A stretch of 23,163 bases of DNA from Ignavibacteriales bacterium (GCA_003142915.1 PLNZ01000210.1:20575-43737), one strand, 5' to 3'. Counted from the stretch's first letter, positions 1 through 8,420 are shown. Notes: a model not told the origin generated them from the letters alone. A program made the numbers and translations.

Positions 1-581
1 ACAGGAGGAGAAATTATTCCGGGAAGGAATCCGCCAAGATTCATTATGGCATAAAGCATAGCATAACCCATAGCAGAGTTTTTTGCAGTTGTAAGCTGTT
101 TAACTCCTGCATATGCAGCGGGCTGGTAAATTCCATAGCCTAAAACTATCCACAGAATCCCGATCATTGCGTAATTATGGACTCCCGTCCAAAGGCCTTT
201 AACAGAAGTTAAGTCCGGGCCCATTGCCAGAAATATTCTGCCGACGAGCATTAGCGATAATGAGATTATAAATGCTTTGCGTACCCCTATCAGATCAACT
301 GTAGCGCCGAGAAATAACATGCTTAAAGTAATGCCTGCCGTTAATATACCTACCATCTGATCGGCATTAATATCATTTAAGCCGGCATAATTATTAAAAT
401 AAATTGCTAATAAAGAAAGGACGCCAAAATATGTTAAGCCCTCAAGAAGGTAGGAAATATTTATTCCCCACATTGCCTGTGAAGATTTAAACAAATCCTT
501 AAAAGGCTGTGTCACTTCCTGAATAGTATGGCTAAGAATATTAGTTTTTTCACTAGTTCCCGTAGACTGAGTTTCGCTCAT
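1..581 (-). CDS. MFS transporter, N-terminal part (runs off the window)
   Basis: The reverse strand has an open frame of 193 codons from an ATG at 581 to the window edge, beginning MSETQSTGTSEKTN and still open at base 1. After a hydrophilic N-terminus of about 40 residues it shows several hydrophobic segments, among them one around SYLLEGLTYFGVLSLLAIYF, one around GILTAGITLSMLFLGATVDL followed by IGVRKAF, and one around MIGILWIVLGYGIYQPAAYA. A loop with charged residues between helices 2 and 3 and the general spacing fit the major facilitator superfamily; the Tyr/Gly-rich first helix and the GYGIYQP stretch recall the peptide-transporter (POT) branch, but this is not certain. It would act in the inner membrane; the substrate cannot be told from this half. 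It is divergent from the HAD gene, with 233 bases between them. Confidence 0.8.
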   Translation of the reverse strand, partial: MSETQSTGTSEKTNILSHTIQEVTQPFKDLFKSSQAMWGINISYLLEGLTYFGVLSLLAIYFNNYAGLNDINADQMVGILTAGITLSMLFLGATVDLIGVRKAFIISLSLMLVGRIFLAMGPDLTSVKGLWTGVHNYAMIGILWIVLGYGIYQPAAYAGVKQLTTAKNSAMGYAMLYAIMNLGGFLPGIISPP

Positions 582-814
582 AAAATTCCCGTATTATTTT
601 TATGGCAAACTTAATTGAAACAGGCATGAATTAAAACAGGGGAAATTTGTTAATATTATCAAGTTGGAAAGTTATCATAGTTGCAGATTTTCAGACTACG
701 GGTTGATGTTTAGACGTTGCATTGCTTAATTTTCATTGTTGAATGAAAATAACTTAAATTCAAATCAATGTTTAAGGATAAATTTTTATTCGAGTCTTCG
801 GGAAAAGGTTAAAG

Positions 815-1435
815 ATGAATAAAATTAAATGGATTATTTTTGATTTAGGCGGAATAATTGTAACGGAAATAGGACCCTTAATAAATCATAAAATCGCAAA
901 TGTATTAAACGTTTCCGATGAGAAGTTAAAAGAGATTGTAAGCAAATTTCAACGACAAATTACAACCGGATCAATGACCTTACTTGACATGTATTACATA
1001 ATCACAAAGGAATTATCAGTCCAAATTTCCGCCAATTATCTTTTACAAGAACATCTCAATGAATATAGAATGCTTGGAATAAATCATAATGCTGATATCG
1101 TCAATTTTATTGAAACTTTAAGGAAAAAATATAAGGTTGCATGTCTTACAAACGTTGAAACTGAGATTGCTGATATTTGCAGAGAAACGGGATTATATGA
1201 TTATTTTGACAGGACATTTCTATCAACGGAATTAAAAATGCAGAAACCGGATTTAGAAATATACTCTAAAGTGCTGGAAGAATTAAGATGCGAAGCAAAT
1301 GAAATAATTTTTGTCGACGATAAAATTGAAAATGTAATTGCTGCAAACAATCTGGGAATATATGGTCTGCATTTCTCAAATTTAGGCCAACTGGAATCAG
1401 ATATAGTAAAAGTTTGTAATGGTTTTCGGAAATAA
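815..1435 (+). CDS. HAD-superfamily hydrolase (subfamily IA type)
   Basis: A 206-residue protein with the HAD motifs in order. Motif I is IIFDLGGIIV (residues 7-16), with the nucleophile Asp kept and the usual second Asp replaced by Gly, as in the YihX-like branch. Motif II is the Thr in CLTN near residue 111. Motif III is the Lys in MQKPDLEIYSKVLEEL. Motif IV is IIFVDDKIENVIAANNLGI. The helical cap lies between motifs I and II, as in subfamily IA. Length is normal. It probably hydrolyses a small phosphorylated metabolite in the cytoplasm; the substrate is not predictable. It appears to be a single-gene unit, divergent from the MFS gene and separated by 188 bases from the broken nuclease downstream. 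Its base composition is AT-rich, like the two genes after it. Confidence 0.88.
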   Translation: MNKIKWIIFDLGGIIVTEIGPLINHKIANVLNVSDEKLKEIVSKFQRQITTGSMTLLDMYYIITKELSVQISANYLLQEHLNEYRMLGINHNADIVNFIETLRKKYKVACLTNVETEIADICRETGLYDYFDRTFLSTELKMQKPDLEIYSKVLEELRCEANEIIFVDDKIENVIAANNLGIYGLHFSNLGQLESDIVKVCNGFRK

Positions 1436-1623
1436 GAAAAGGGAGATGCCACACTATAAATATTACCAAGTTGCAGGTTAATATTTAATTGTTTCATTGG
1501 TTGTTTGAAGCCCGTCCAATCTTTTTACATAATATTTCAAGTTTAATATTTTGAATAATCTTTTTTATGCTTAAATTATATTAATTATCATTTCTTGGTT
1601 TTTAAGTTTGGAAAGGGAAAATA

Positions 1624-2712
1624 ATGCATGAATCACTTGTACAATGGACGCTGCTTAATAATTTAGATTTTTTATCCAAGAATTTAAATTTCAAAATAGC
1701 ATCAAAAAAAGCTCAAGAATTCTCGACAGATTTTGGTAGGGTTGATTTTATCCTAGAGGGCTATCAGCATAATCAATTACTAGTAGAATTAGAAACGATT
1801 CTAAATGAGAAAAAAAAATTAGATTATTGTTTCAACTAAATTCTGAATTATAAAAATATACGCTTTGTCGATGAAACTGAATATTGCATATTATATGCTT
1901 CGGAAACGAATATTAGAGTGAAGTTGATTATCGACTCATTTGCAAGAGAGAATGACATTTTAGTTAGATCATATTCATTAAACAAAGTAAAATCACTTTA
2001 TTCATCAACAATAGAAAAATTAAGTTTAAGTTTTGGATTGGCTTTGCCTAAGCCAGCAAATTATACTATATGCTATCTTAGATGGCTTAACAAAATATTA
2101 AAACCGTATTATGATTTGGATAAGGATATTTTAACAAAAGAACAATTAGCTTCCTATTTCAATTCTGCTAATTCAACAAATTTTCGATGCTACTTAAAGC
2201 TTGCTTTAGATTTCGAAGTAATATTTAAAAAAGATGAGATATTTTTATTAACAAATTATGGAAAGGAATATATTGATAATTTCAATTTAGATATTGAACA
2301 TACTACAAATCTATCGGCTAACGACTTAACAAACGGACAAAAGAAAGTATTATTAAAAGTTTTAACAAATTCAAACTGGACTCCACATAAGGTAAATATT
2401 TATTGGTTTTTACGATTTATTGAAGTTACCGGGGGAGAATGGTTACCTAATGTGAAGGAATTTGATAAAAGTAAATTGGAAATTGCAAATGGATTATTTG
2501 GCGTTAATTATAAAAATAGAACAATGTATGAATTCTTAAATTTTGCTTGTAACTGGTGTATTGAATTAGGTTTAGTCGATAAAGTCAAAACGGGTTCCAA
2601 ATACGACCGCATATATCTTACTCCTTTTGGCATTGAAGTTAATAATATATTCAGTATGGATTTACAAATAAAGAAAAGTAGGATGAACTTAAATTTTAAA
2701 TATATGGAGTAA
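1624..2712 (+). pseudogene. Putative PD-(D/E)XK restriction-type endonuclease, broken by an in-frame TAA
   Basis: The ATG at 1624 opens a frame that stops at a TAA (1837-1839) after 71 codons. The same frame then continues without another stop to 2712, about 362 codons in all. Protein sense runs straight across the stop: EKKKLDYCFN, stop, ILNYKNIRFVDETEYCILYASE. The first part looks like a PD-(D/E)XK nuclease core: FGRVDFIL followed by LLVELET (a D...ExE variant), then a helix with a conserved-looking Gln/Asn region and a strand ending in YASE. The rest has winged-helix-like segments (near NSTNFRCYLKLALDF...IFLLTNYGKEY, and again near the C-terminus). A CAA-to-TAA change at one Gln codon would explain the break. 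A GTG at 1918 is in frame and could start a C-terminal piece, but that would lack the nuclease motif. A type II restriction enzyme is the best guess; the family is not recognised by name. AT-richer than the core genes, suggesting acquisition. Confidence 0.55.
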
Positions 2713-2715
2713 TAA

Positions 2716-2970
2716 ATGGAGGAAATCTTGGTGGAAATATTTGATAGATTTAAATTCGATCATTTCTTCAAAATTTTACTCAAAAACGGATTTGATAATG
2801 ATGAAGCTCTAAATTTTATTTTAAATAATTGCAAATTAAGCACATTAGTCTACCAAGAAAGGATAGAAAACGAGTTTTATAAAAGAATGAGTGCAAATGA
2901 CAAACTGTCTGATGATTTAATGAAATTGATAAGCGAAATAAAAATTGAAATTATAAGCAAATTAAATTGA
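2716..2970 (+). CDS. Small hypothetical protein behind the broken nuclease
   Basis: An 84-residue protein, MEEILVEIFDRFKFDHFF onward, starting 3 bases after the stop of the nuclease frame, so it was probably co-transcribed with it. It is mainly helical in appearance, with a hydrophobic first half (FKILLKNGFDNDEALNFILNN) and a charged C-terminal helix (DDLMKLISEIKIEIISKLN). There is no signal peptide, membrane segment or metal motif, and no family is recognised. The tight coupling suggests a role linked to the nuclease (subunit, controller or accessory protein), but that rests on position only. It ends 34 bases before the convergent Cys/Met enzyme gene. Confidence 0.6.
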   Translation: MEEILVEIFDRFKFDHFFKILLKNGFDNDEALNFILNNCKLSTLVYQERIENEFYKRMSANDKLSDDLMKLISEIKIEIISKLN

Positions 2971-3004
2971 ATCTTTTAGTCTTAGAATCTTCATATTTTT
3001 AATT

Positions 3005-4123
3005 TCAATATCCCAATGCCTCCTCCAAGTCTTCAATCAAATCCTCATAATGCTCCAGCCCGATTGATAATCGTAAAAGAGTCTGGGGAGTTTTTGTATC
3101 GGGACCTTCAACGGATGCGCGGTGCTCTATTAAACTTTCGGGCCCGCCAAGGCTGGTAGCTCTTGTGAATAATTTAACTTTAGCGGCTACCTTCATTGCA
3201 TCTTCCTTTCCACCCTTGACTTCAAAAGAGATCATACCGCCGTATAGCTTCATCTGCACTGAAGCTAACGAATGTCCGGGATGCTTTATCAGTCCGGGAT
3301 AATATATTGCAGCTACAGCAGGGTGAGACTTTAGAAATTCGGCAATATGCATTGCGCTCTCCGACTGGTAACGGATCCGCAGCGGAAGTGTTTGTATACC
3401 ACGTAATGTAAGCCAACATTCAAATGGCGAAGGTACGGCTCCTCCCGATTTTTGTATTTCCCTGACTTTTTGGAAAAAGCTGCTGCTTTCTTTAGTTATT
3501 ATAGCGCCGCCGAGAATATCGCTATGCCCGCCGATGTATTTTGTTGTTGCGTGCATTACCAGGTCAATTCCAAAATCAAACGGCGATTGAAGTATTGGAG
3601 TTGCCCATGTGTTGTCGCAAACTACGATTGCTCCGGAGTTATGCGCAGCTTCGGAAACTTTCTGCAGATCAATAATTTTCAGTAGAGGATTGGAAGGAGT
3701 TTCAACCCAGATTAGTTTTGTTTCTTTTCTTATTTCAGCACTTAAATTTTTTATATTCACCATATCAACAAAGCTTGAACTTATCCCCCATGGTTCAAAA
3801 AGTTTTATCAAATGACGCGTACCGTGGTAAAGATCATCGCATGCAATTATATAGTCTCCCGGCGATAGAGATTGCAGCACGCTCATAGTTGCGGCAGAGC
3901 CGGCGGAAAAAGCCGCGGCTTCGGAACCACCTTCCAGCTTTGCAAGGCATTGTTCCAATGATTCGCGGTTAGGATTACCGCTGCGTGAATAGTTAAATCC
4001 TTTCGGATAACCGCCGTCGGGTTCCCGTTCAAATGTAGTTGTTAAATGTATAGGAGGTGTTACCGCTCCGGTTGCCGGGTCGGCACTTCTACCAGTATGA
4101 ACTGCTATAGTTTCTATTCTCAT
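3005..4123 (-). CDS. Cys/Met-metabolism PLP enzyme (cystathionine gamma-synthase/lyase family)
   Basis: A 372-residue fold-type I PLP enzyme of the trans-sulfuration family. Visible landmarks are YSRSGNPNRESLEQCLAKLEGG (residues 45-66, substrate/PLP phosphate region with the conserved Tyr and Arg), the YHGT segment at 99-102, CDNTWATP with the ring-nitrogen Asp at 170, the Schiff-base Lys195 in DLVMHATTKYIGGHSD, and SLGGPESLIEHRAS near residue 333 followed by the C-terminal RLSIGLEHYEDLIEDLEEAL. Length is slightly short but normal. It either makes cystathionine from an activated homoserine and cysteine or cleaves cystathionine (or a related thioether). Sequence alone does not separate synthase from lyase here, so no symbol is given. 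It appears monocistronic: 134 bases lie between its start and the thioredoxin-like gene, and it converges on the small gene ending at 2970. Confidence 0.92.
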   Translation of the reverse strand: MRIETIAVHTGRSADPATGAVTPPIHLTTTFEREPDGGYPKGFNYSRSGNPNRESLEQCLAKLEGGSEAAAFSAGSAATMSVLQSLSPGDYIIACDDLYHGTRHLIKLFEPWGISSSFVDMVNIKNLSAEIRKETKLIWVETPSNPLLKIIDLQKVSEAAHNSGAIVVCDNTWATPILQSPFDFGIDLVMHATTKYIGGHSDILGGAIITKESSSFFQKVREIQKSGGAVPSPFECWLTLRGIQTLPLRIRYQSESAMHIAEFLKSHPAVAAIYYPGLIKHPGHSLASVQMKLYGGMISFEVKGGKEDAMKVAAKVKLFTRATSLGGPESLIEHRASVEGPDTKTPQTLLRLSIGLEHYEDLIEDLEEALGY

Positions 4124-4228
4124 CGTTTACTTTCAATTAAAATTTCTAAAAAATAATGATGAAAAATAACATTTCGACGGATTAAATGCGGCAGTGATTA
4201 TGTACGATTGGTTTATAAGAAATATGAA

Positions 4229-4257
4229 TAAAAGCAACCCACGACTGAAGTCGATGG
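4229..4257 (-). terminator. Hairpin with T-tract directly after the thioredoxin-like gene
   Basis: Read on the minus strand, the base after the TAG stop begins CCA(T)CGAC-TTCA-GTCG-TGG, a 7-bp stem with one bulged base and a TTCA loop, followed by GTTGCTTTT. It fits a Rho-independent terminator, weakly because the T-tract is interrupted. The stem core (CGAC TTCA GTCG) also looks like a degenerate member of the short palindromic repeats common in this group of bacteria, so it may be a repeat that serves as a terminator. Confidence 0.45.
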
Positions 4258-4851
4258 CTACTTTAGAATTTGAATAAACTCTGCTTCTATTTCTTTACCT
4301 TTGTTTCTTCCATACCAAAGATGAATTTTCTCATACAATTCCGGTTTTACTATTCCTTCACTCTTCCATCCATTTATTAAAGTTTGGAGAGCTTTCGGGC
4401 GCGGTCCCCATGCAAATAATTCATTTCCTTCCAAATCAAATACAACAAATTTGGGGATGCTTCTTGTTCCGTTAGTTAAATATAAATCTATAATATCGGG
4501 ATTTGAATCTCTTAATAATATTCTCAAATCAACATTAGGATTTAATTCAGCCATTTTTACAATATACGGAAGAATTTGTGCTGAATCCCCGCACCAGCCT
4601 TCTGTTATTACCATCCAGAGCTGCTTATCTTTAATATTTTCAATTAACGATTTTAATTCTTCGGAAATAACATAAGTTCTTTCAATTCTGCTGCTTCTTT
4701 GAAGGTTAAGTTTCTTATACTCGAGTAATTCTTTTTCCTCATTGCTTAATGTGCCGGGGCCGGAGGCGACATCATTTATAACGCTCTGAATATATTCGCG
4801 GTAGTTCATGCCTTTATGTGGTCTCTTATCTGCAAAAAACCGGTGTATCAT
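4258..4851 (-). CDS. Thioredoxin-family protein with a single-Cys WCGD site
   Basis: A 197-residue cytoplasmic protein of the thioredoxin-like fold. The central segment reads LWMVITEGWCGDSAQ (residues 78-92), where the usual WCxxC is WCGDS. The first Cys (Cys87) is kept and the resolving Cys is absent. The cis-proline loop is present as TRSIPKFVVFD (Pro133). The N-terminal 70 residues are helical and the C-terminal 40 form an added helical tail. This resembles the Thioredoxin_9 type of protein (PF14595), often of unknown function. A one-Cys site could act by glutathionylation-like or other monothiol chemistry, or bind a thiol without full dithiol exchange; this is inference. No signal peptide. 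It stands between two spacers of 134 and 91 bases, so it is probably transcribed alone or read through from ygjP-cysS. Confidence 0.8.
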   Translation of the reverse strand: MIHRFFADKRPHKGMNYREYIQSVINDVASGPGTLSNEEKELLEYKKLNLQRSSRIERTYVISEELKSLIENIKDKQLWMVITEGWCGDSAQILPYIVKMAELNPNVDLRILLRDSNPDIIDLYLTNGTRSIPKFVVFDLEGNELFAWGPRPKALQTLINGWKSEGIVKPELYEKIHLWYGRNKGKEIEAEFIQILK

Positions 4852-4942
4852 ATTTTAATCCTTAATATTCAATAATTTATTCTCAAATATACTAAGCAAA
4901 TTTCATCTGCATCCGATTAGAAACACAAAATTGAAAAAAGAT

Positions 4943-5638
4943 TCAAATCTCTGAATTCATCTTTAATTCCTTACGAAAGGTCTTGTAATCAGGACAAATC
5001 CTTTCCACCAGCAGCCAAAACTTTTTCGAGTGGTTCATTTCCTTTGTATGACATAATTCATGCACAATTACATAGTTTATAATTTCTTTTTTATACTGCA
5101 CCAAGTTACAATTAAAGGACAGGTTTCTCCTTGCAGAACAACTTCCCCACCTTGTTTTTTGATTCCTTACCGATACATTATTCACTTTAAAATCATATTT
5201 ATCTGCAAGTTCATAAGCGCGTTCCGGCAAATATCTTTTAGCAAAATTCCGGAGCCAGATATTATACAGCTTACTTAAATCAATTTTGCTTCCTCCAGGA
5301 CTTACTATTCTTAATTCATTCTTTTCAAATAAAAGTTTATGCTGCCGGGTAAATAGTTCATACACTTGTATAATTTTTATTTCCCTGCCGAAAAGTAAAT
5401 ATTTTTCTTTATCTTCCTCCTTAGGGCGCAGATGTTTAATAATCCAATCAGTTTTTTGCTTTATGAATCTCTCTGCATCGGACAGCTCATAACCCCGGGG
5501 TAAAATAAGTTCAAGATTGCTTCCGCGGCTTATCTGCAGCCGCATATACTTAGCTTTCCTGCTGTATCGTAATTTGTAGGAGATGCTTTGCTGATTTATT
5601 AATACGGAGCGGGTAACTACATGGCTGGAAGGTTTCAA
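4943..5638 (-). CDS. YgjP-like metallopeptidase domain protein (DUF45/M48-like)
   Basis: A 231-residue protein with the YgjP/DUF45 signature. Residues 163-173 read RWGSCSARRNL, and the zinc motif is VIVHELCHTKEMNHSKKFW with His193, Glu194, His197 and a third ligand probably at His203. The N-terminal half has the beta-rich segment RYSRKAKYMRLQISRGSNLELILPRG typical of the family. It is a predicted cytoplasmic zinc-dependent peptidase of unknown substrate; family members are often near restriction or housekeeping genes without clear function. It follows cysS with only 2 bases between stop and start, so the two are co-transcribed and translation may be coupled. Length is normal and all visible zinc ligands are intact. 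Confidence 0.88.
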   Translation of the reverse strand: MKPSSHVVTRSVLINQQSISYKLRYSRKAKYMRLQISRGSNLELILPRGYELSDAERFIKQKTDWIIKHLRPKEEDKEKYLLFGREIKIIQVYELFTRQHKLLFEKNELRIVSPGGSKIDLSKLYNIWLRNFAKRYLPERAYELADKYDFKVNNVSVRNQKTRWGSCSARRNLSFNCNLVQYKKEIINYVIVHELCHTKEMNHSKKFWLLVERICPDYKTFRKELKMNSEI

Positions 5639-5640
5639 AA

Positions 5641-7053
5641 TTATTTTGCTTTTTTATAAGTAGTTGTCTCTTTGCCGTCCTGAAGAATAACGCCTATAGC
5701 TTTAAGTTCATCTCTTATCTTATCTGAAAGAGCAAAATTCTTTTCTTTCTTTGCATCCGTACGCAATTTTATAAAAATTTCAATCAAATCATTTTCCAGG
5801 GGAAAATCATTTTGCTTTAATACGCCGGAAAAGTCCAATATGCCTAAAACTCCTTCAGCGGTTTTTTGAAGGAAATCCTTCACATCAAAATAAAACTTTG
5901 TATTTATATTTTCATTCCCGGAAATTGCCCTGTTTACCTCGCGGATAAAATCAAATATAACTCCGCACGCCTGAGGTGAATTGAAATCGTCATCCATTGC
6001 CGCTTCAAAATTATTCCCGAACTTTTCAAAATCAAATTCGGGAATATTACCCTCATTATTGTTTAACTTAATCTCTTCCTCAATTTTATCGGCAAGATTT
6101 TTTAATTTCTCTAAACCTTTTTCTGCGGAAGCTAAAAGATCATCGCTAAAGTTAAGCGGGCCTGCATAATGAGTCTGCGCAAATGACAGTCTTATTGCTT
6201 CGGCAGAGTATGTTTTCAGAATTTCCCTTGCGGTTAAAAAATTACCGAGTGACTTAGACATTTTTTCATTATTAATATTCAGGAACCCGAAATGCATCCA
6301 GTAGTTTACAAATTTTTTACCGTTGGCAGCTTCGCTCTGCGCAATTTCATTTTCATGATGAGGAAAAATTAAATCACTGCCGCCCGCATGAATATCAAAT
6401 GTTTCACCCAGAAGCTTGCAGCTCATCGCCGAACATTCAATGTGCCAACCGGGGCGCCCTTTCCCCCAGGGACTTTCCCAAAACGGTTCTCCTTCTTTTG
6501 CTTTCTTCCATAAGGCAAAATCAAGGGGATTTCTTTTCTCTTCGTTTATTTCAATTCTCGCACCCGATTCAAGCTCATCAATTTTTTTCCCGCTGAGCTT
6601 ACCATAATCTTTAAACTTGATAACATTATAAAACACGTTGCCATTAATGTTATAAGCAAATCCTTTTTCTTCGAGTTTTTTTATTAAATTGATTATATCG
6701 CTTATATGAGCCGTAGCTCTTGGGTTTAAATCTGCTTTTTTAATCTTTAGTTTCCGTATATCTTCAAAAAAAGCCTTTGCATAAGTTTCGGCAACAACAC
6801 TTGCATCCGTTCCTTCTTTAATAGATTTATTAATTATTTTATCATCTATATCGGTCAGGTTCATTACAAACCTTACGGTATAGCCCTTATATTCGAGGTA
6901 TTTACGAATAATATCCGACATAATGAATGAGCGTGCATTGCCTATATGGAAGTAATCATATACGGTAGGACCGCACATATAAATCTTAACAATTGAAGGA
7001 TCAATGGGTATAAATTCTTCTTTTCGCTTTGTTAAAGTGTTATAAATTTGCAT
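5641..7053 (-). CDS. cysS: Cysteine--tRNA ligase
   Basis: A 470-residue class I aminoacyl-tRNA synthetase that charges tRNA-Cys. The zinc-binding first Cys is in IYMCGPTVYD (Cys27), the HIGH motif is FHIGNARS (His36-Asn39), further zinc-site residues lie in WHIECSAMSC and HAGGSDLIFPHHENE, and the KMSKS loop is EKMSKSLGN (Lys264-Ser268). The DALR-type helical region follows, and the C-terminus ends in the usual short region NFALSDKIRDELKAIGVILQDGKETTTYKKAK. Length is standard for bacterial CysS (about 460-480). The gene leads a two-gene unit with the YgjP-like peptidase. It starts 100 bases downstream of the rluD stop, so it may have its own promoter. Confidence 0.98.
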   Translation of the reverse strand: MQIYNTLTKRKEEFIPIDPSIVKIYMCGPTVYDYFHIGNARSFIMSDIIRKYLEYKGYTVRFVMNLTDIDDKIINKSIKEGTDASVVAETYAKAFFEDIRKLKIKKADLNPRATAHISDIINLIKKLEEKGFAYNINGNVFYNVIKFKDYGKLSGKKIDELESGARIEINEEKRNPLDFALWKKAKEGEPFWESPWGKGRPGWHIECSAMSCKLLGETFDIHAGGSDLIFPHHENEIAQSEAANGKKFVNYWMHFGFLNINNEKMSKSLGNFLTAREILKTYSAEAIRLSFAQTHYAGPLNFSDDLLASAEKGLEKLKNLADKIEEEIKLNNNEGNIPEFDFEKFGNNFEAAMDDDFNSPQACGVIFDFIREVNRAISGNENINTKFYFDVKDFLQKTAEGVLGILDFSGVLKQNDFPLENDLIEIFIKLRTDAKKEKNFALSDKIRDELKAIGVILQDGKETTTYKKAK

Positions 7054-7153
7054 AGATTCAATTATTTTTTTTACAAATATACCAAGAATGGGATTAACAA
7101 TTTATAATAGTGAGTGTAAAATTTCAATGAATGCAATATACTCCCTTCCCGGT

Positions 7154-8137
7154 TTACTCCTTAGCCAGTTTTTTTAGGAGTTCTTTAAAATCACCCGGAA
7201 GTTCGGTATTAAAACGGATAAATTCTTTTGTGTGTGGATGAATAAATCCAAGCGTTTTTGCATGCAAAGCCTGCCGCGGCATAATATCCAGTAAATTTAG
7301 AATGCGGCTTTTCAATTTCGGCAGGCTGGTTCCGTATACAATATTTCTTCCACCGTAGGTTGGATCGCCGAAAATAGGATGACCTATTCCCGACAAATGC
7401 ACTCTGATTTGGTGTGTTCTTCCTGTTCTTAAATTTAATTTCAGCAGTGAAGCAAACTCAAATTCCTCCAGCACCTCATAATATGTAAGGGCTGTTTTCC
7501 CTTCATCTTTTACTATGGCAAATTTTTTCCTGTCGGATTTGCTTCTTGCGATATTAAAATCTATTTCGCCTTTGCACACTTTAAATTTTCCCCAAGCAAC
7601 TGCCCAATATTCCCGTTCAATGGAATGCTTAGAAAACTGCTCTGCAAGTTTAGCATGAGTCCAATCATCCTTCGCCACAACAAGTAGTCCGCTTGTATCT
7701 TTATCTATCCTGTGGACAATTCCGGGCCTTGCAGGCTCATTCAGGTTACTAAGTTTTTGGGAGTGAAACAGTAAAGCGTTTACCAATGTACCCGTATAAT
7801 TTGCATACGCAGGATGCGCAACCATTCCGGCAGGTTTATTTACAATAAGCAGGTAATCGTCTTCAAAGACAATTTCAAGCGGAATTTCTTCAGGTTCGGC
7901 TTCTTCAGGGCGGGGTGTAATTGGAATTGTTACTTCAACAACATCGCCTGGCAGAACCTTATAGCTTGACTTTTCCATATCTGTGTTTACGATTACATAA
8001 TTTGCTTCAATTAATTTTTGAATTTTAGACCGGGTAGCATTTTCAAGCTGATTGGTTAAAAAGACATCGAGGCGCTCTTTCTTTTTCCCCTCCGGAATGA
8101 CTATCCGGTATTTCTTTTCGGTTACCAGTTTACTCAT
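7154..8137 (-). CDS. rluD: Ribosomal large-subunit pseudouridine synthase, RluD family
   Basis: A 327-residue RluA/RluD-family enzyme. An N-terminal S4 RNA-binding domain (about residues 20-70, ERLDVFLTNQLENATRSKIQ...GDVVEV) is followed by the catalytic domain with IVNKPAGMVAHPA, then GIVHRIDKDTSGLLVVAKDD, in which Asp145 is the catalytic Asp, and the RTGRTHQIRVHLSGIGHPIFGDPTYGG block. Family knowledge: such enzymes modify uridines in 23S rRNA, typically helix 69 for RluD. In Firmicutes the equivalent gene (ylyB) follows lspA directly; here a 548-base spacer with palindromes intervenes, so the gene is probably transcribed separately. Assignment to RluD rather than another RluA-type enzyme rests on the S4 domain and the gene context. 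Confidence 0.92.
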   Translation of the reverse strand: MSKLVTEKKYRIVIPEGKKKERLDVFLTNQLENATRSKIQKLIEANYVIVNTDMEKSSYKVLPGDVVEVTIPITPRPEEAEPEEIPLEIVFEDDYLLIVNKPAGMVAHPAYANYTGTLVNALLFHSQKLSNLNEPARPGIVHRIDKDTSGLLVVAKDDWTHAKLAEQFSKHSIEREYWAVAWGKFKVCKGEIDFNIARSKSDRKKFAIVKDEGKTALTYYEVLEEFEFASLLKLNLRTGRTHQIRVHLSGIGHPIFGDPTYGGRNIVYGTSLPKLKSRILNLLDIMPRQALHAKTLGFIHPHTKEFIRFNTELPGDFKELLKKLAKE

Positions 8138-8234
8138 AATAAAAATTTCCCCATAAAAAATGGGAATGATTAAGTGTCAGATCAGAAATAAAAATCATGT
8201 TTATACAAAATATGATAAACTTTACAATCATATT

Positions 8235-8269
8235 AAACCTCCGAGGTTGAGGCCAAACCTCGGAGGTTT
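8235..8269. repeat. Perfect 14-bp-arm palindrome, 7-base loop
   Basis: AAACCTCCGAGGTT (8235-8248), loop GAGGCCA, then AACCTCGGAGGTTT (8256-8269); the arms match at all 14 positions. It lies 98 bases upstream of the rluD start and is flanked by AT-rich sequence. There is no T-tract on either side, so it is more likely a REP-like element or structured RNA/DNA site than a simple terminator. The motif is of a kind seen scattered in related genomes. Confidence 0.7.
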
Positions 8270-8386
8270 CCGGCATTGCCAATTCTTGACTTCAATTCAT
8301 CGTGAAAAGTGTAATGTTAATAGGCATCAATAAAAGTATGACCTTTTACAAAAAATGAAAACATTACAAATTTATAATGCTGGCTA

Positions 8387-8420
8387 AGCTGCTCCCAAAG
8401 GGACTCCTTTGGAGAGAGCT
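8387..8420. repeat. Imperfect long hairpin
   Basis: CCAAAGG (8395-8401) and CCTTTGG (8406-8412) form a perfect 7-bp core with a GACT loop. The stem extends outward through CTC/GAG and AGCT/AGCT with one bulged base on each side, giving about 14 paired positions. It is separate from the palindrome at 8235 and unlike it in sequence. Confidence 0.55.

Noticed and set aside
1918..2712. Separate 264-codon gene from GTG at 1918
   Set aside because: It is in the same frame as the 1624 gene and begins in the middle of a continuous nuclease-like domain, so it is better read as the rest of a broken gene.
5060..5278. Plus-strand frames antisense to the ygjP-like gene and cysS
   Set aside because: Shadows of minus-strand genes with clear catalytic motifs; no ribosome sites or family similarity.
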